From DASRIA01 sp963816975 (GTDB lineage: Bacteria; Actinomycetota; Thermoleophilia; Solirubrobacterales; JBBDJG01): a stretch of 64,000 nucleotides of DNA. The DNA lies in contig CAWFMD010000006.1 of NCBI GenBank assembly GCA_963816975.1, forward strand, positions 124,001 through 188,000, written 5' to 3'. The notes under the pieces were generated by a model, which worked only from the letters and a program-made list of their open reading frames with translations, made no database searches and was not told the origin of the DNA. The position numbers and the translations under genes are program-made. The stretch's first letter is position 1, and every line of letters starts with the position of its first letter. Positions 49,985 to 57,838 of this stretch are shown here, in pieces.

Positions 49985-51082
49985 ATGGCGGAACGAGGCG
50001 CCCCTCCGAAGGTCCATCCCCTGCAGCGGCGGGCGTTGCGCGCCGTGCGGGTGCTGTTCACTCCGCTGCTCCCGGACGATTACCTGGAGCTGATCAACCC
50101 ACTGTGGTCCACGCGCGAGCTGCGCGGCCGGATCGAGCGCATCGAGCGCGAGACCCCCGACACGGTCACGGTCGTGATCCGGCCCGGGTACGAGTGGATG
50201 GGACATCAGCCCGGGCAGTACCTGCGCATCGGCGTGGTGGTCGACGGTGTGCACCACTGGCGCGCGTACTCGCTGACGTCCGACCCCGGCCGTCCGGACG
50301 GGTGGATCAGCATCACGCCCAAGCTCGTCGACTCCGGCAAGGTCTCGCCGTACTTCGTGACGCGCGCAAAGCCCGGCGAGATCGTGCGCCTGGGCGGCGT
50401 CGAGGGAACGTTCGTCCTACCCGACCCGGTGCCCGGCAAGCTGCTGTTCGTGAGCGCGGGCAGCGGCATCACGCCGGTGATGAGCATGCTGCGCAGCCTC
50501 GAGCGCCGCGGCGCCGTCTCCGACGTCGTGCACTCGCACTCCGCGCGCACCCCCGACGGCGTGATCTTCGCCCGGCAGCTGCGGGGCCTCGCCGAGCGCA
50601 ACGCCGGTTTCCGGCTGCACCTGCGGATGACCGCGCAACAGGGGCGCATCTCCGTGCAGGATCTGGATGCCCTGTGCCCCGACTGGCGCGAGCGCGAGGC
50701 GTTCGCCTCCGGGCCCGGCCCGATGCTCGACGCGCTCACCGAGCACTGGCAGCGCGAGGGCGATCCGGCGCGGCTGAACATGGAGCGCTTCCAGCCCGTG
50801 ATCGGCGGCGACGCCGGCAGCGGCGTGGGCGGCGCCGTGCGCTTTCGCGCCAGCGACGTCGAGACCGTGTGCGACGGCGGCACACCGATCCTCGTCGCGG
50901 GCGAGAACGCGGGCGCGACGCTGCCGTTCGGATGCCGCATGGGCATCTGCCACACGTGCGTCGGGCGCCTCTGCGAAGGCCAGGTGCGCGACCTGCGCAC
51001 CGGCGAAGTGTTCGGGCAGCCCGACGAGATGATCCGCACTTGCGTGAACGCGCCCGAGGGCGCGATCGAGATGGAACTTTGA
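49985..51082 (+). CDS. Ferredoxin-NADP+ reductase-like protein with C-terminal 2Fe-2S domain
   Basis: 365 residues from the ATG at 49985. The FAD domain shows HQPGQYLRIGVVVDGVHHW and AYSLTSDPGRPDG (RxYS), the NAD domain LLFVSAGSGITPVMSMLRSL, and the C-terminus a plant-type cluster motif FGCRMGICHTCVGRLCEG with a later Cys in RTCVNAP. This is the layout of Rv3230c, the electron donor of the mycobacterial stearoyl-CoA desaturase DesA3. The desaturase gene follows after 35 bases. Confidence 0.9.
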   Translation: MAERGAPPKVHPLQRRALRAVRVLFTPLLPDDYLELINPLWSTRELRGRIERIERETPDTVTVVIRPGYEWMGHQPGQYLRIGVVVDGVHHWRAYSLTSDPGRPDGWISITPKLVDSGKVSPYFVTRAKPGEIVRLGGVEGTFVLPDPVPGKLLFVSAGSGITPVMSMLRSLERRGAVSDVVHSHSARTPDGVIFARQLRGLAERNAGFRLHLRMTAQQGRISVQDLDALCPDWREREAFASGPGPMLDALTEHWQREGDPARLNMERFQPVIGGDAGSGVGGAVRFRASDVETVCDGGTPILVAGENAGATLPFGCRMGICHTCVGRLCEGQVRDLRTGEVFGQPDEMIRTCVNAPEGAIEMEL

Positions 51083-51117
51083 CCTTGCTTGACCCACGGA
51101 ATCAGAGAGGAACACGA

Positions 51118-52344
51118 ATGCCCGAGAGCCTGATCGAGAGCCCGCTCGCCCATCTCAGCCCACAGCAGATCGAGGAGCTGGCCCGCGAGTTCGACGCCAT
51201 CCACGACGACGTCTACGGGGACCTGGGCGAGCGCGACCGCCGCTACATCGAGAGCATGATCGAGATGCACCGCCGGCTGCTCGTGCTGAGCCGGGTGGAG
51301 CTGCTGTTCGCGCACCACCGCCCGGCGTGGCTGCTGGGGACCGCGACGTTGTCCATGGCCAAGATCCTGGAGAACATGGAGATCGGCCACAACGTGCTGC
51401 ACGGCCAGTGGGACTGGATGAACGATCCCTACATCCATTCCTCCACCTGGGACTGGGACACCGCGTCCACCTCGGAGGCATGGAAGCACTCCCACAACTA
51501 CGTGCACCACACCTTCACGAACATTCGCGGCAAGGACCGCGACCTCGGCTACGAGATCATGCGCATCGACCCGCACCAGCACTGGCATCCCGTGTACCTG
51601 TTCCAGCCGCTGTACAACCTGGCGCTGGCGGCGTTCTTCGAATGGGGCGTGGCCCTGCACGACCTCGACTTCGAGGCGATCCGCTCGGGTGAGAAGTCCA
51701 AAGCGCAGATCAAGCGGGAGCTGAAGGGCATCTTCGGCAAGGCCCGCAGCCAGGTCGTCAAGGACTACATCGCGTGGCCGCTGATGAGCGGCCTCGCGAC
51801 CGCCGCGCTGGACGTCGCCCGCGGCCGCCGCCGGCAGGCAGTGCGCAGCGGAGCGCAGGCATTTCGCGCGGCCGTGACGGCCAACTTCACGGCGAACGCG
51901 ATCCGCAACGTGTGGTCGTACGCGATCATCTTCTGTGGCCATTTCCCCGACCAGACGTACACCTTCAGCCAGGCCGAGGTGGAGGACGAGGAGCGCGGCG
52001 CCTGGTACGTGCGGCAACTGGCGGGCGCCGCGAACATCGAGGGTAGCCCGCTGTTCCATGTCATCAGCGGGAACCTCGGCTACCAGGTGGAGCACCACCT
52101 GTTCCCCGACATGCCCAGCACGCGCTATGCCGAGATCGCGCCGCGGGTGAAGGAGATCTGCGAGCGCTACGGCCTGCCCTACAACACCGGCCCGTTCCTG
52201 CAGCAGCTCGGCATGGTGCAGCGCACGATTCTGCGCCTCGCGTTTCCAGGTGGACAGCCACGCCCGAAGCCGGGGCCGTACCGGGGCGGAGAGGAGACGT
52301 ACGCGCAGGCGCGCGCCGGGAACGGCCGCGTGCCGGTCGGCTAG
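51118..52344 (+). CDS. Membrane acyl-CoA/fatty acid desaturase (DesA3-like)
   Basis: 408 residues from the ATG at 51118, with AGAGAGG upstream. Three histidine boxes bind the di-iron centre: IGHNVLHGQWDWMND near residue 90-104, KHSHNYVHHTFTNI at 123-136 and YQVEHHLFPDMPSTRY near 320. Hydrophobic helices flank the boxes. It introduces a cis double bond into a saturated acyl chain, electrons coming from the adjacent reductase and NADPH. Length and boxes match the DesA3 (Rv3229c) group. Confidence 0.92.
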   Translation: MPESLIESPLAHLSPQQIEELAREFDAIHDDVYGDLGERDRRYIESMIEMHRRLLVLSRVELLFAHHRPAWLLGTATLSMAKILENMEIGHNVLHGQWDWMNDPYIHSSTWDWDTASTSEAWKHSHNYVHHTFTNIRGKDRDLGYEIMRIDPHQHWHPVYLFQPLYNLALAAFFEWGVALHDLDFEAIRSGEKSKAQIKRELKGIFGKARSQVVKDYIAWPLMSGLATAALDVARGRRRQAVRSGAQAFRAAVTANFTANAIRNVWSYAIIFCGHFPDQTYTFSQAEVEDEERGAWYVRQLAGAANIEGSPLFHVISGNLGYQVEHHLFPDMPSTRYAEIAPRVKEICERYGLPYNTGPFLQQLGMVQRTILRLAFPGGQPRPKPGPYRGGEETYAQARAGNGRVPVG

Positions 52345-52455
52345 CCGTAGCTCCCAACCACGCATGTTCGGGCCGCGGGACGGACCGCGCGGGCGAGGCG
52401 TTGGCCCGACACCGGCTGGGCAGGGAAGGGGATGAGGCCGGCGCCGGGCGAGGCG

Positions 52456-52511
52456 CCGAGCTGTCACAGAAGCGCAACGAAACGTCGCGATCACAAGCGA
52501 GAGCCTGGCGC
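52456..52511 (-). repeat. Left inverted repeat of the 470-bp element
   Basis: Read on the minus strand these 56 bases align with 52871-52925 at roughly 40 positions; the shared core is GTGATCGC, and both contain CAGGCT and GTGACA in the same order. Confidence 0.6.
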
Positions 52512-52527
52512 GTTGCGCATCGGCCGC

Positions 52528-52579
52528 CGGGGTTCTGCAATCGCCATGCGTGAAAACGGACGTGGATTGCAGAACCCCG
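52528..52579. repeat. Perfect 15-bp inverted repeat (hairpin)
   Basis: CGGGGTTCTGCAATC at 52528-52542 is the exact complement of 52565-52579, with a 22-base loop. Partial pairing continues outwards with small bulges (CGGCC against GATCGG). No T-tract follows on either strand, so it is not a typical terminator. Confidence 0.85.
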
Positions 52580-52870
52580 CCGATCGGCGCCGATCGCCCC
52601 CGCCACCCCACACGATCAAGCGCACACGGCTCAATCCCAACCATCACGTGCGCCTTGGGTCGCAATCAACGCGCCGCCCGCGCGCCTCTGAGCCGTCTGG
52701 ACCGACTCCCTTACCCAGCCGGGTTTTCCCGACCCAGCACCCGGCCGGTTCTCCCGACCCAGCGACCCGACCCACCCCCTCACAAGCCGGGTTCCCACCC
52801 GCACCTCCTCCCCCGCAATCCCCAGAAACGCGCGCGAACGAAGCAACGTCCCTAGGACCCATACCTAGCC

Positions 52871-52925
52871 GCGGCAGGCTTTCGCGCGTGATCGCAACCT
52901 TCCCTTGCAGCCTGGTGACACCCGG
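52871..52925 (+). repeat. Right inverted repeat of the 470-bp element
   Basis: Partner of 52456-52511 in opposite orientation. Core GTGATCGC at about 52888-52895. Confidence 0.6.
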
Positions 52926-53031
52926 CTAACGCGCCACTGACAGCGCGATCCACCCTTGCCCGGCCGGTACCGGCAGGCGTTGCGCCGGCACGGCGCCCAG
53001 GGGGTCTCGGCAACCTCGTCGGGAGCTACCG

Positions 53032-54054
53032 CTAGGACTGATCCAGGAACCGCACGACGTCCCGCGCGTCCGCTTGGAGCGCAGCACGGTCCTTCTTCGT
53101 GATCTTCTCGAAGGGGTCGATCGCCACCTCGCCGTCCCGCACGGTCCACAGCGCAGCCGCACGACCGCGCACGAGCGCGAAGGGGTAGAAAATCCCGCCG
53201 ACCGTGACGATCTTCTGCTCGACGTCGAGCAACGGCTCCCGCGACACCCATCCGAGGAGCACCGGGTCGAACGCGCCGAGCAGGCGTGGCGGCGGGATGT
53301 CAGCGGCGGGTTTCCGCCGCGCAAGGTCCACGAGCCCGTCGGCGCGCTGGTGCAACTCCGAGGCGATCGCGTTCAGCCCCGCGCGCGTGTCGCGCAGGGG
53401 GAGGCCGGTCCACCGGGCAAGGTCGCGGTCGTTCGCCGGCCCATGCCCGGCGAGGTAGCGCCGCGCGAGATCGGCCAGCGCGGCATCGCGGTCGACCGCC
53501 GAGGGCGGGCCGAGCCAGTCACGCACGAGGACGTAGCAATGCTGGTGCCCGGACATCGGGCCACGCACGATCAGGCCGCGCTGCGATGCCTGGAAGAGGA
53601 AGTGGCCGAACGCATGCCCCGCGGTCGGCACACGCCCGGCCGTCAACCGCTCGCGCAGCTGCGCCGACGTCAGCGGTCCCTCGTCCGCGAGAGACTTCTC
53701 GATCAGGCGCATGCCACGCTCGGCGGCGGCCGCGCTGACGCCCGACTGCCGCAGGCGCGTGTCGCTGCTCGTGCGATTCAGCGGTGCCGTCAGGGTGTGC
53801 AACCACGGATAGTCCTCGCTGCGCACGAGATGCAGCGTGCCGCGGTTGAACCATGTGACCAGGAGCGAGCGGTCCTCGGTCAGCGCGCGATCGACGTCTG
53901 CCGCCGTGAGCCCGCTGGTGCGTGCACGGATCGCGAGGCGGAAGCCGCGCGGGTCCTGCCCCTGCACCGCAAGCAGCCGCTCGACGACATCCTCGGGGCG
54001 GCGCATGGGCTTTCCCGCGAGCAGCTGGGCGGTGAGACGCTCCGCGACCGGCAA
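53032..54054 (-). CDS. AlkZ/YcaQ-like winged-helix protein (HTH_42)
   Basis: 340 residues from a TTG at 54054, five bases after the GreA stop. The family signature LLAVQGQDPRGFRLAIRART (QxQ), SLLVTWFNRGTLHLVRSEDY, then WTGLPLRDTRAGLNAI and PPPRLLGAFDPVLLGWVSRE is that of HTH_42 proteins, to which the DNA glycosylases AlkZ (interstrand crosslinks) and AlkX belong. In AlkZ the QxQ pair is catalytic, and here it reads QGQ, so activity is plausible. Tandem winged helices would wrap the DNA. Confidence 0.8.
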   Translation of the reverse strand: MPVAERLTAQLLAGKPMRRPEDVVERLLAVQGQDPRGFRLAIRARTSGLTAADVDRALTEDRSLLVTWFNRGTLHLVRSEDYPWLHTLTAPLNRTSSDTRLRQSGVSAAAAERGMRLIEKSLADEGPLTSAQLRERLTAGRVPTAGHAFGHFLFQASQRGLIVRGPMSGHQHCYVLVRDWLGPPSAVDRDAALADLARRYLAGHGPANDRDLARWTGLPLRDTRAGLNAIASELHQRADGLVDLARRKPAADIPPPRLLGAFDPVLLGWVSREPLLDVEQKIVTVGGIFYPFALVRGRAAALWTVRDGEVAIDPFEKITKKDRAALQADARDVVRFLDQS

Positions 54055-54059
54055 TGCGG

Positions 54060-54548
54060 TCAGGCGACGAGCTTCTCGACCCGGTACTTGCGCGGGCCGC
54101 GCGGCGTCTGCACCTCGACCACGTCACCGGGCGCGCGGCCCAGCAGCGCACCGCCGACCGGCGACTCGGCAGAGATCTTCCCGCTCCCCAGGTCGGCCTC
54201 CGTGCGACCCACGAGCGTCCAGGTGTGCACGGTGCCGCTGTCCTCGTCGAGCACCTCGGCGGTGCGGCCCAGGGCAAACGTGGTGTCGGTCGCGCTGGGC
54301 TCGACCACGACTGCGTTGCGCAGGCGTGCGCGCAGGCGCTTGATCTTGGTCTCCATGTGCGCCTGGTCCTCCTTGGCGATGTGGTACTCGGCGTTCTCCT
54401 TCAGATCGCCCAGATCACGCGCCGCGAGGAGGCGCGCGCCCATGGCGCGCCGGCCCTCGGTCTCGAGCCGCTCCACCTCCGCCTTCAGGGCCACGAGGCC
54501 CGCGGGTGTGATGGCCTCGCCGCTTTCGGGTGGCAGGTTCGCGGTCAC
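54060..54548 (-). CDS. greA: Transcription elongation factor GreA
   Basis: 162 residues from the GTG at 54548, chosen because it gives the usual GreA length. The N-terminal coiled coil (ITPAGLVALKAEVERLETEG, LLAARDLGDLKENAEYHIAK with the DLxEN tip carrying the acidic residues, EDQAHMETKIKRLRARLRNA) is followed by the FKBP-like domain ending SPVGGALLGRAPGDVVEVQT. GreA rescues backtracked RNA polymerase by stimulating transcript cleavage. It is co-transcribed with the AlkZ-like gene, an unusual pairing of transcription rescue and repair. Confidence 0.93.
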   Translation of the reverse strand: MTANLPPESGEAITPAGLVALKAEVERLETEGRRAMGARLLAARDLGDLKENAEYHIAKEDQAHMETKIKRLRARLRNAVVVEPSATDTTFALGRTAEVLDEDSGTVHTWTLVGRTEADLGSGKISAESPVGGALLGRAPGDVVEVQTPRGPRKYRVEKLVA

Positions 54549-54609
54549 CGCCTCGGTACGATGGCACACCGTCCCCGGCAACCGACACGGAGCCCTATAG
54601 GGAGGCAGC

Positions 54610-55842
54610 ATGGCGTCGACAGAAAGCGATCTCGAGAACGTCCACGTCAGCGAACGGCACCTGTGGGTGGAGGGCCCGCCCCACGAGCTGTTCCGGGAGC
54701 TGCGCGGGCGCTGCCCCGTGCACTGGACCGGGAAGATCAGCGAGTACCCGGGCGAGGCCGGTTACTGGTCGGTCACGACCGCGGACGACGTGCACACCGT
54801 GAGCCGCGACTGGCAGACGTACTCGTCGGAGCTGGGCGGCGTCACGGCCGTCAGCGACGTGTTCCCCATCGAGCTGACGCGGGCGATGTTCATCGGCATG
54901 GACCCGCCCAAGCACGACCGCATCAAGGCGCTGTTCCAGGCCGGTTTCACGCCCAAGCGGATCGCCGCGCACGAAGAGGACATCCGCGCGATCGCGGTCG
55001 ACGTGCTGGAACGCCTCGCGGGCCGCGAGACCTGCGACCTCGTCACCGACGTTGCGCAGCCGGTCGTCTCCCGTGTGATCGGAACCTTCATGGGCATCCC
55101 GCCGGAGGACGACGAGATCTGGGCGAACCTCATGAACTCGACGCTCGGCGCGGGCGACCCCGACCTCAACCCGGAGGGCATCGAGGGAGTGCTCGAGCGC
55201 GACATCCCCGAGATCTTCGAGCGCTGCCGGCGGATGATCGCCGCCCGCCGGGAGAACCCGACGGACGACCTCACCAGCGTGCTGGTCCACGCCGAGGTCG
55301 ATGGCCAGAAGCTCGAGGAGCACGAGATCGTGATGGGGTTCTTCCTCCTCGTCGCCGCCGGAAACGACAGCACGAAGGCGACGTACTGCAGCGCGATGCG
55401 CGCGCTGATGGAGAGCCCGGACCAGCGCGAGATCCTGATCGCGGACATGTCGCTGATACCGAGCACCGTGGAGGAGGCGCTGCGAATGTTCCCCGCCTTC
55501 GCGCACTTCCGGCGGACCGCCACGTGCGACGCGGAGCTGAACGGCCAGCAGATCCGCGACGGTGAAAAGGTGGTCATGTGGTACGTGTCGTCGAACCGCG
55601 ACGAGACCCGCTACGAGGACCCTGACCGGTTCGACGTGCGCCGCAACCCGGAGCACCAGGCCTTCGGCGCGGGCGGCCGTCACTTCTGCCTCGGGACCGC
55701 GCTGGCGCGGCTGGAGCTGCAGATCCTGCTGCGCGAGACGCTCGCGCGCTACCCCGCGATGGAGATGGCGGGGAAGCCGGTGTTCGTCGAGTCGCCCTTC
55801 TTGAACCAGCTCAAGACTTTGCCCGTACGTCTGTCGGCGTAG
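54610..55842 (+). CDS. Cytochrome P450
   Basis: 410 residues from the ATG at 54610 (GGGAGG upstream). LLVAAGNDSTKATYCSAMRA is the I-helix oxygen-activation motif (AGxDS/T with Asn before Asp), STVEEALRMFPAFAHFRRTA holds the ExxR, and FGAGGRHFCLGTALARLELQ holds the heme Cys. It lacks a membrane anchor, so is soluble and needs ferredoxin partners. The sequence resembles steroid/linalool-type CYP families of actinobacteria. Its last 32 bases overlap the end of the convergent catalase/hydrolase fusion gene. Confidence 0.92.
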   Translation: MASTESDLENVHVSERHLWVEGPPHELFRELRGRCPVHWTGKISEYPGEAGYWSVTTADDVHTVSRDWQTYSSELGGVTAVSDVFPIELTRAMFIGMDPPKHDRIKALFQAGFTPKRIAAHEEDIRAIAVDVLERLAGRETCDLVTDVAQPVVSRVIGTFMGIPPEDDEIWANLMNSTLGAGDPDLNPEGIEGVLERDIPEIFERCRRMIAARRENPTDDLTSVLVHAEVDGQKLEEHEIVMGFFLLVAAGNDSTKATYCSAMRALMESPDQREILIADMSLIPSTVEEALRMFPAFAHFRRTATCDAELNGQQIRDGEKVVMWYVSSNRDETRYEDPDRFDVRRNPEHQAFGAGGRHFCLGTALARLELQILLRETLARYPAMEMAGKPVFVESPFLNQLKTLPVRLSA

Positions 55843-57838
55843 GTTCCGGACCAGCGCCGGCACCGCCCGGCGGCGGTCCACCCTCCGCCCTCGTCGCGAC
55901 CCAGTCGACAGCGTTCACGACGATCGGCCAGGTTCGCCGCGGCGTGTAGTGCCCTGTCTGCGCGAGTTCGATTACCCGGAGATCGGCTTCGCTCACGCTC
56001 TCGAGCGCCTCCACCGTTGCCCTTCCGCCGGCTGGCCGCACGAACGGGTCCTCCTGCCCGTAGATCACCGCCGTGGGCTTGCTCCAATCCCGCAGGCCCG
56101 CGGTGCGGTCGCTCGAGGCAAGCGCGGCGCACATCTGGCGCAGGTCGCCCTTTGGATTGGCGCCGCGACTCCAGGCCCATTGCAGACCGAGCAGACCCCG
56201 CACGTGCTCTTCCTCTTGGCGAGGGAAGTGGCTTGCACTCAGCAAACGCCAGAGCGGCATGGAGTAGTCGATCCATTCGGTTCGTGACGTGGTCGGCTGG
56301 TCAAGGCTGATGTGTTTCCGCACCGCCCTGGACGGCCACTGTGAGGGCGGCCACACGCGCATCTTGGGGCACGAGTTGATGCATGTCATCGAGAGCACGA
56401 GGTCCGGGTGATTGATCGCCAGCGCTTGCGCCACCATGCCACCCAGCGAGATGCCCATCACGTGAACCTTGTCGACTTTCTCGAGTTCTCTGATCAGGCC
56501 GGCGGCGTCCTCGGCCATGTCATCCACGGTATACGGAGCCTTGTGTGATAGCGAGGCGCGCACTGGGCCCCAGCGCTTTCCGACGTTGGCGTTGACGCGC
56601 GTCGAGTTGCCGCAGTCTCGATTGTCGAACCGGACCAGCGGGAACCCCTTTTCTTCGAGCATCCTGCAGAAGTCCTCGTGCCACCAGGTCAGCGGGCAGG
56701 CGAGGCCCATGATCAGGAGCAGCGGTGCGTGCCGCTCATTGGCGTGGCGCCTCACGTCGTAACAGATGTCGATCTCGTCGTCCTCGTTCACACGGACCCG
56801 TTGCGTCGGATCGAGGTCCGGTGGCTCCTTTGGCAAGGTGACGGTGGGGAGCTGCGGCGGGACGGACACTCGACGCCCCTTGCTGCGGCGCTTGGCCGAC
56901 TCCTCATAGACGTGCTTGCGCAACATCAGGAGTGAGTCCCCTTCGGGAAGCTCGATGCCGTCGGTCGTCTCACTGGGGTCGAAGCGCAACGAGCCGTTCT
57001 GATCGCCGTTCCAGCTCCCCATCTCGGTCAGGTCGAGCACCCCGATCGTGATGGTTTGCCTGTCCCGCGGCCACACCTTGCGCGCGTCGTCGACGGGATC
57101 GCCGTCTTCGGCAAGCTGCGCCGCGAGACGGAAGCGCACCGGCCACTGGGCCACTCGCTCGACCAGCTCGGTCCGCAGGAAGTCGGGGTCCTTCCGGTGC
57201 GGCGCCCGCCAGAGCCGCGACTGCCACAGTTTCATCGCGACCTCCGGGATCTCGGGGAGCCATGAGTACCGCACGTACTGCGGCTTGGAATCCCGGTTCA
57301 CCCACCTGAACGCGTGCAAGGCGTTGTACCGGCATCCGGCGAAACTGTCGACCCGGCACAGCGGCCTTGCCTGGCGATATGCCACCTTCGGGGTTATGCC
57401 TCTGAACGCGTACGGAATTGCCTTCAGGAATCTCGGTCGTGGCAGGTCCCAGCTCGTGCGCTTGCTCGAACGTTGCCATTGCAGGAACGTCTCGGCATCA
57501 CCGATGAAGAACCGCGGCATCCGCAACGCAGTGATGTCCGCCCGCTCGCCGTCCGGCAAATGGAACGACGTCGCCATCCCCCGCACGTCAAAGGCCCCGT
57601 CATGCCGGTCCGGGTTGGCAGTGAAGTTCGAGAACCGCGTCGTGACCGGCGTGCGACTGCCGGGCTGGAAGTGCACCGCTCTGGTAAGTGCACCGGCCTT
57701 GTCTCCAGCGGTGAACCATCCGCTGAGGAGCACGCCCTTTGCCTGTGCGGCGCGGTAGCCGGGGTAGTAGCCAAAGTCGTCGTCGATCTCCGCCAGCGAC
57801 TTCTTCGCCATCTCCTCCATCGGCTCCAGACATGTCAT
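55811..57838 (-). CDS. Fusion of catalase-like (SrpA-type) domain and alpha/beta hydrolase
   Basis: 675 residues from the ATG at 57838. Residues 15-320 follow the catalase-related peroxidase pattern: YYPGYRAAQAKGVLLSGWFT, VTTRFSNFTANPDRHDGAFD, VRGMATSFHLPDGERADITA and CRYNALHAFRWVNRDSKPQY. The distal His (usually HAKG) is Gln32. Residues 345-655 form a complete alpha/beta hydrolase: VRFDNRDCGNSTRV, VMGISLGGMVAQALAINHPD with Ser464, YGQEDPFVRP and a late His in TGHYTPRR. Fusion of these two folds is unusual. The start overlaps the stop of the AAA-TPR gene by four bases, so they are co-expressed. Confidence 0.75.
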   Translation of the reverse strand: MTCLEPMEEMAKKSLAEIDDDFGYYPGYRAAQAKGVLLSGWFTAGDKAGALTRAVHFQPGSRTPVTTRFSNFTANPDRHDGAFDVRGMATSFHLPDGERADITALRMPRFFIGDAETFLQWQRSSKRTSWDLPRPRFLKAIPYAFRGITPKVAYRQARPLCRVDSFAGCRYNALHAFRWVNRDSKPQYVRYSWLPEIPEVAMKLWQSRLWRAPHRKDPDFLRTELVERVAQWPVRFRLAAQLAEDGDPVDDARKVWPRDRQTITIGVLDLTEMGSWNGDQNGSLRFDPSETTDGIELPEGDSLLMLRKHVYEESAKRRSKGRRVSVPPQLPTVTLPKEPPDLDPTQRVRVNEDDEIDICYDVRRHANERHAPLLLIMGLACPLTWWHEDFCRMLEEKGFPLVRFDNRDCGNSTRVNANVGKRWGPVRASLSHKAPYTVDDMAEDAAGLIRELEKVDKVHVMGISLGGMVAQALAINHPDLVLSMTCINSCPKMRVWPPSQWPSRAVRKHISLDQPTTSRTEWIDYSMPLWRLLSASHFPRQEEEHVRGLLGLQWAWSRGANPKGDLRQMCAALASSDRTAGLRDWSKPTAVIYGQEDPFVRPAGGRATVEALESVSEADLRVIELAQTGHYTPRRTWPIVVNAVDWVATRAEGGPPPGGAGAGPEPTPTDVRAKS

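Larger units (their letters stand above)
52345..53031. other. Non-coding stretch bounded by inverted repeats
   Basis: 687 bases without a credible gene. It holds imperfect inverted repeats at 52456-52511 and 52871-52925, a perfect 15-bp hairpin at 52528-52579, and a C-rich tract with three CCCGACCCA-type repeats at about 52700-52800. The open frames crossing it are low-complexity Pro/Arg sequences. It may be a decayed small mobile element or a structured RNA. Confidence 0.55.

Noticed and set aside
50206..52665. An 819-codon open frame on the minus strand across the desaturase operon
   Set aside because: No domain; it runs antisense to two clearly functional genes and through the non-coding gap.
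52700..52810. Short C-rich repeats (CCCGACCCA type) that look like a CRISPR or VNTR
   Set aside because: Three irregular copies of under ten bases with no spacer regularity and no cas genes in the window.
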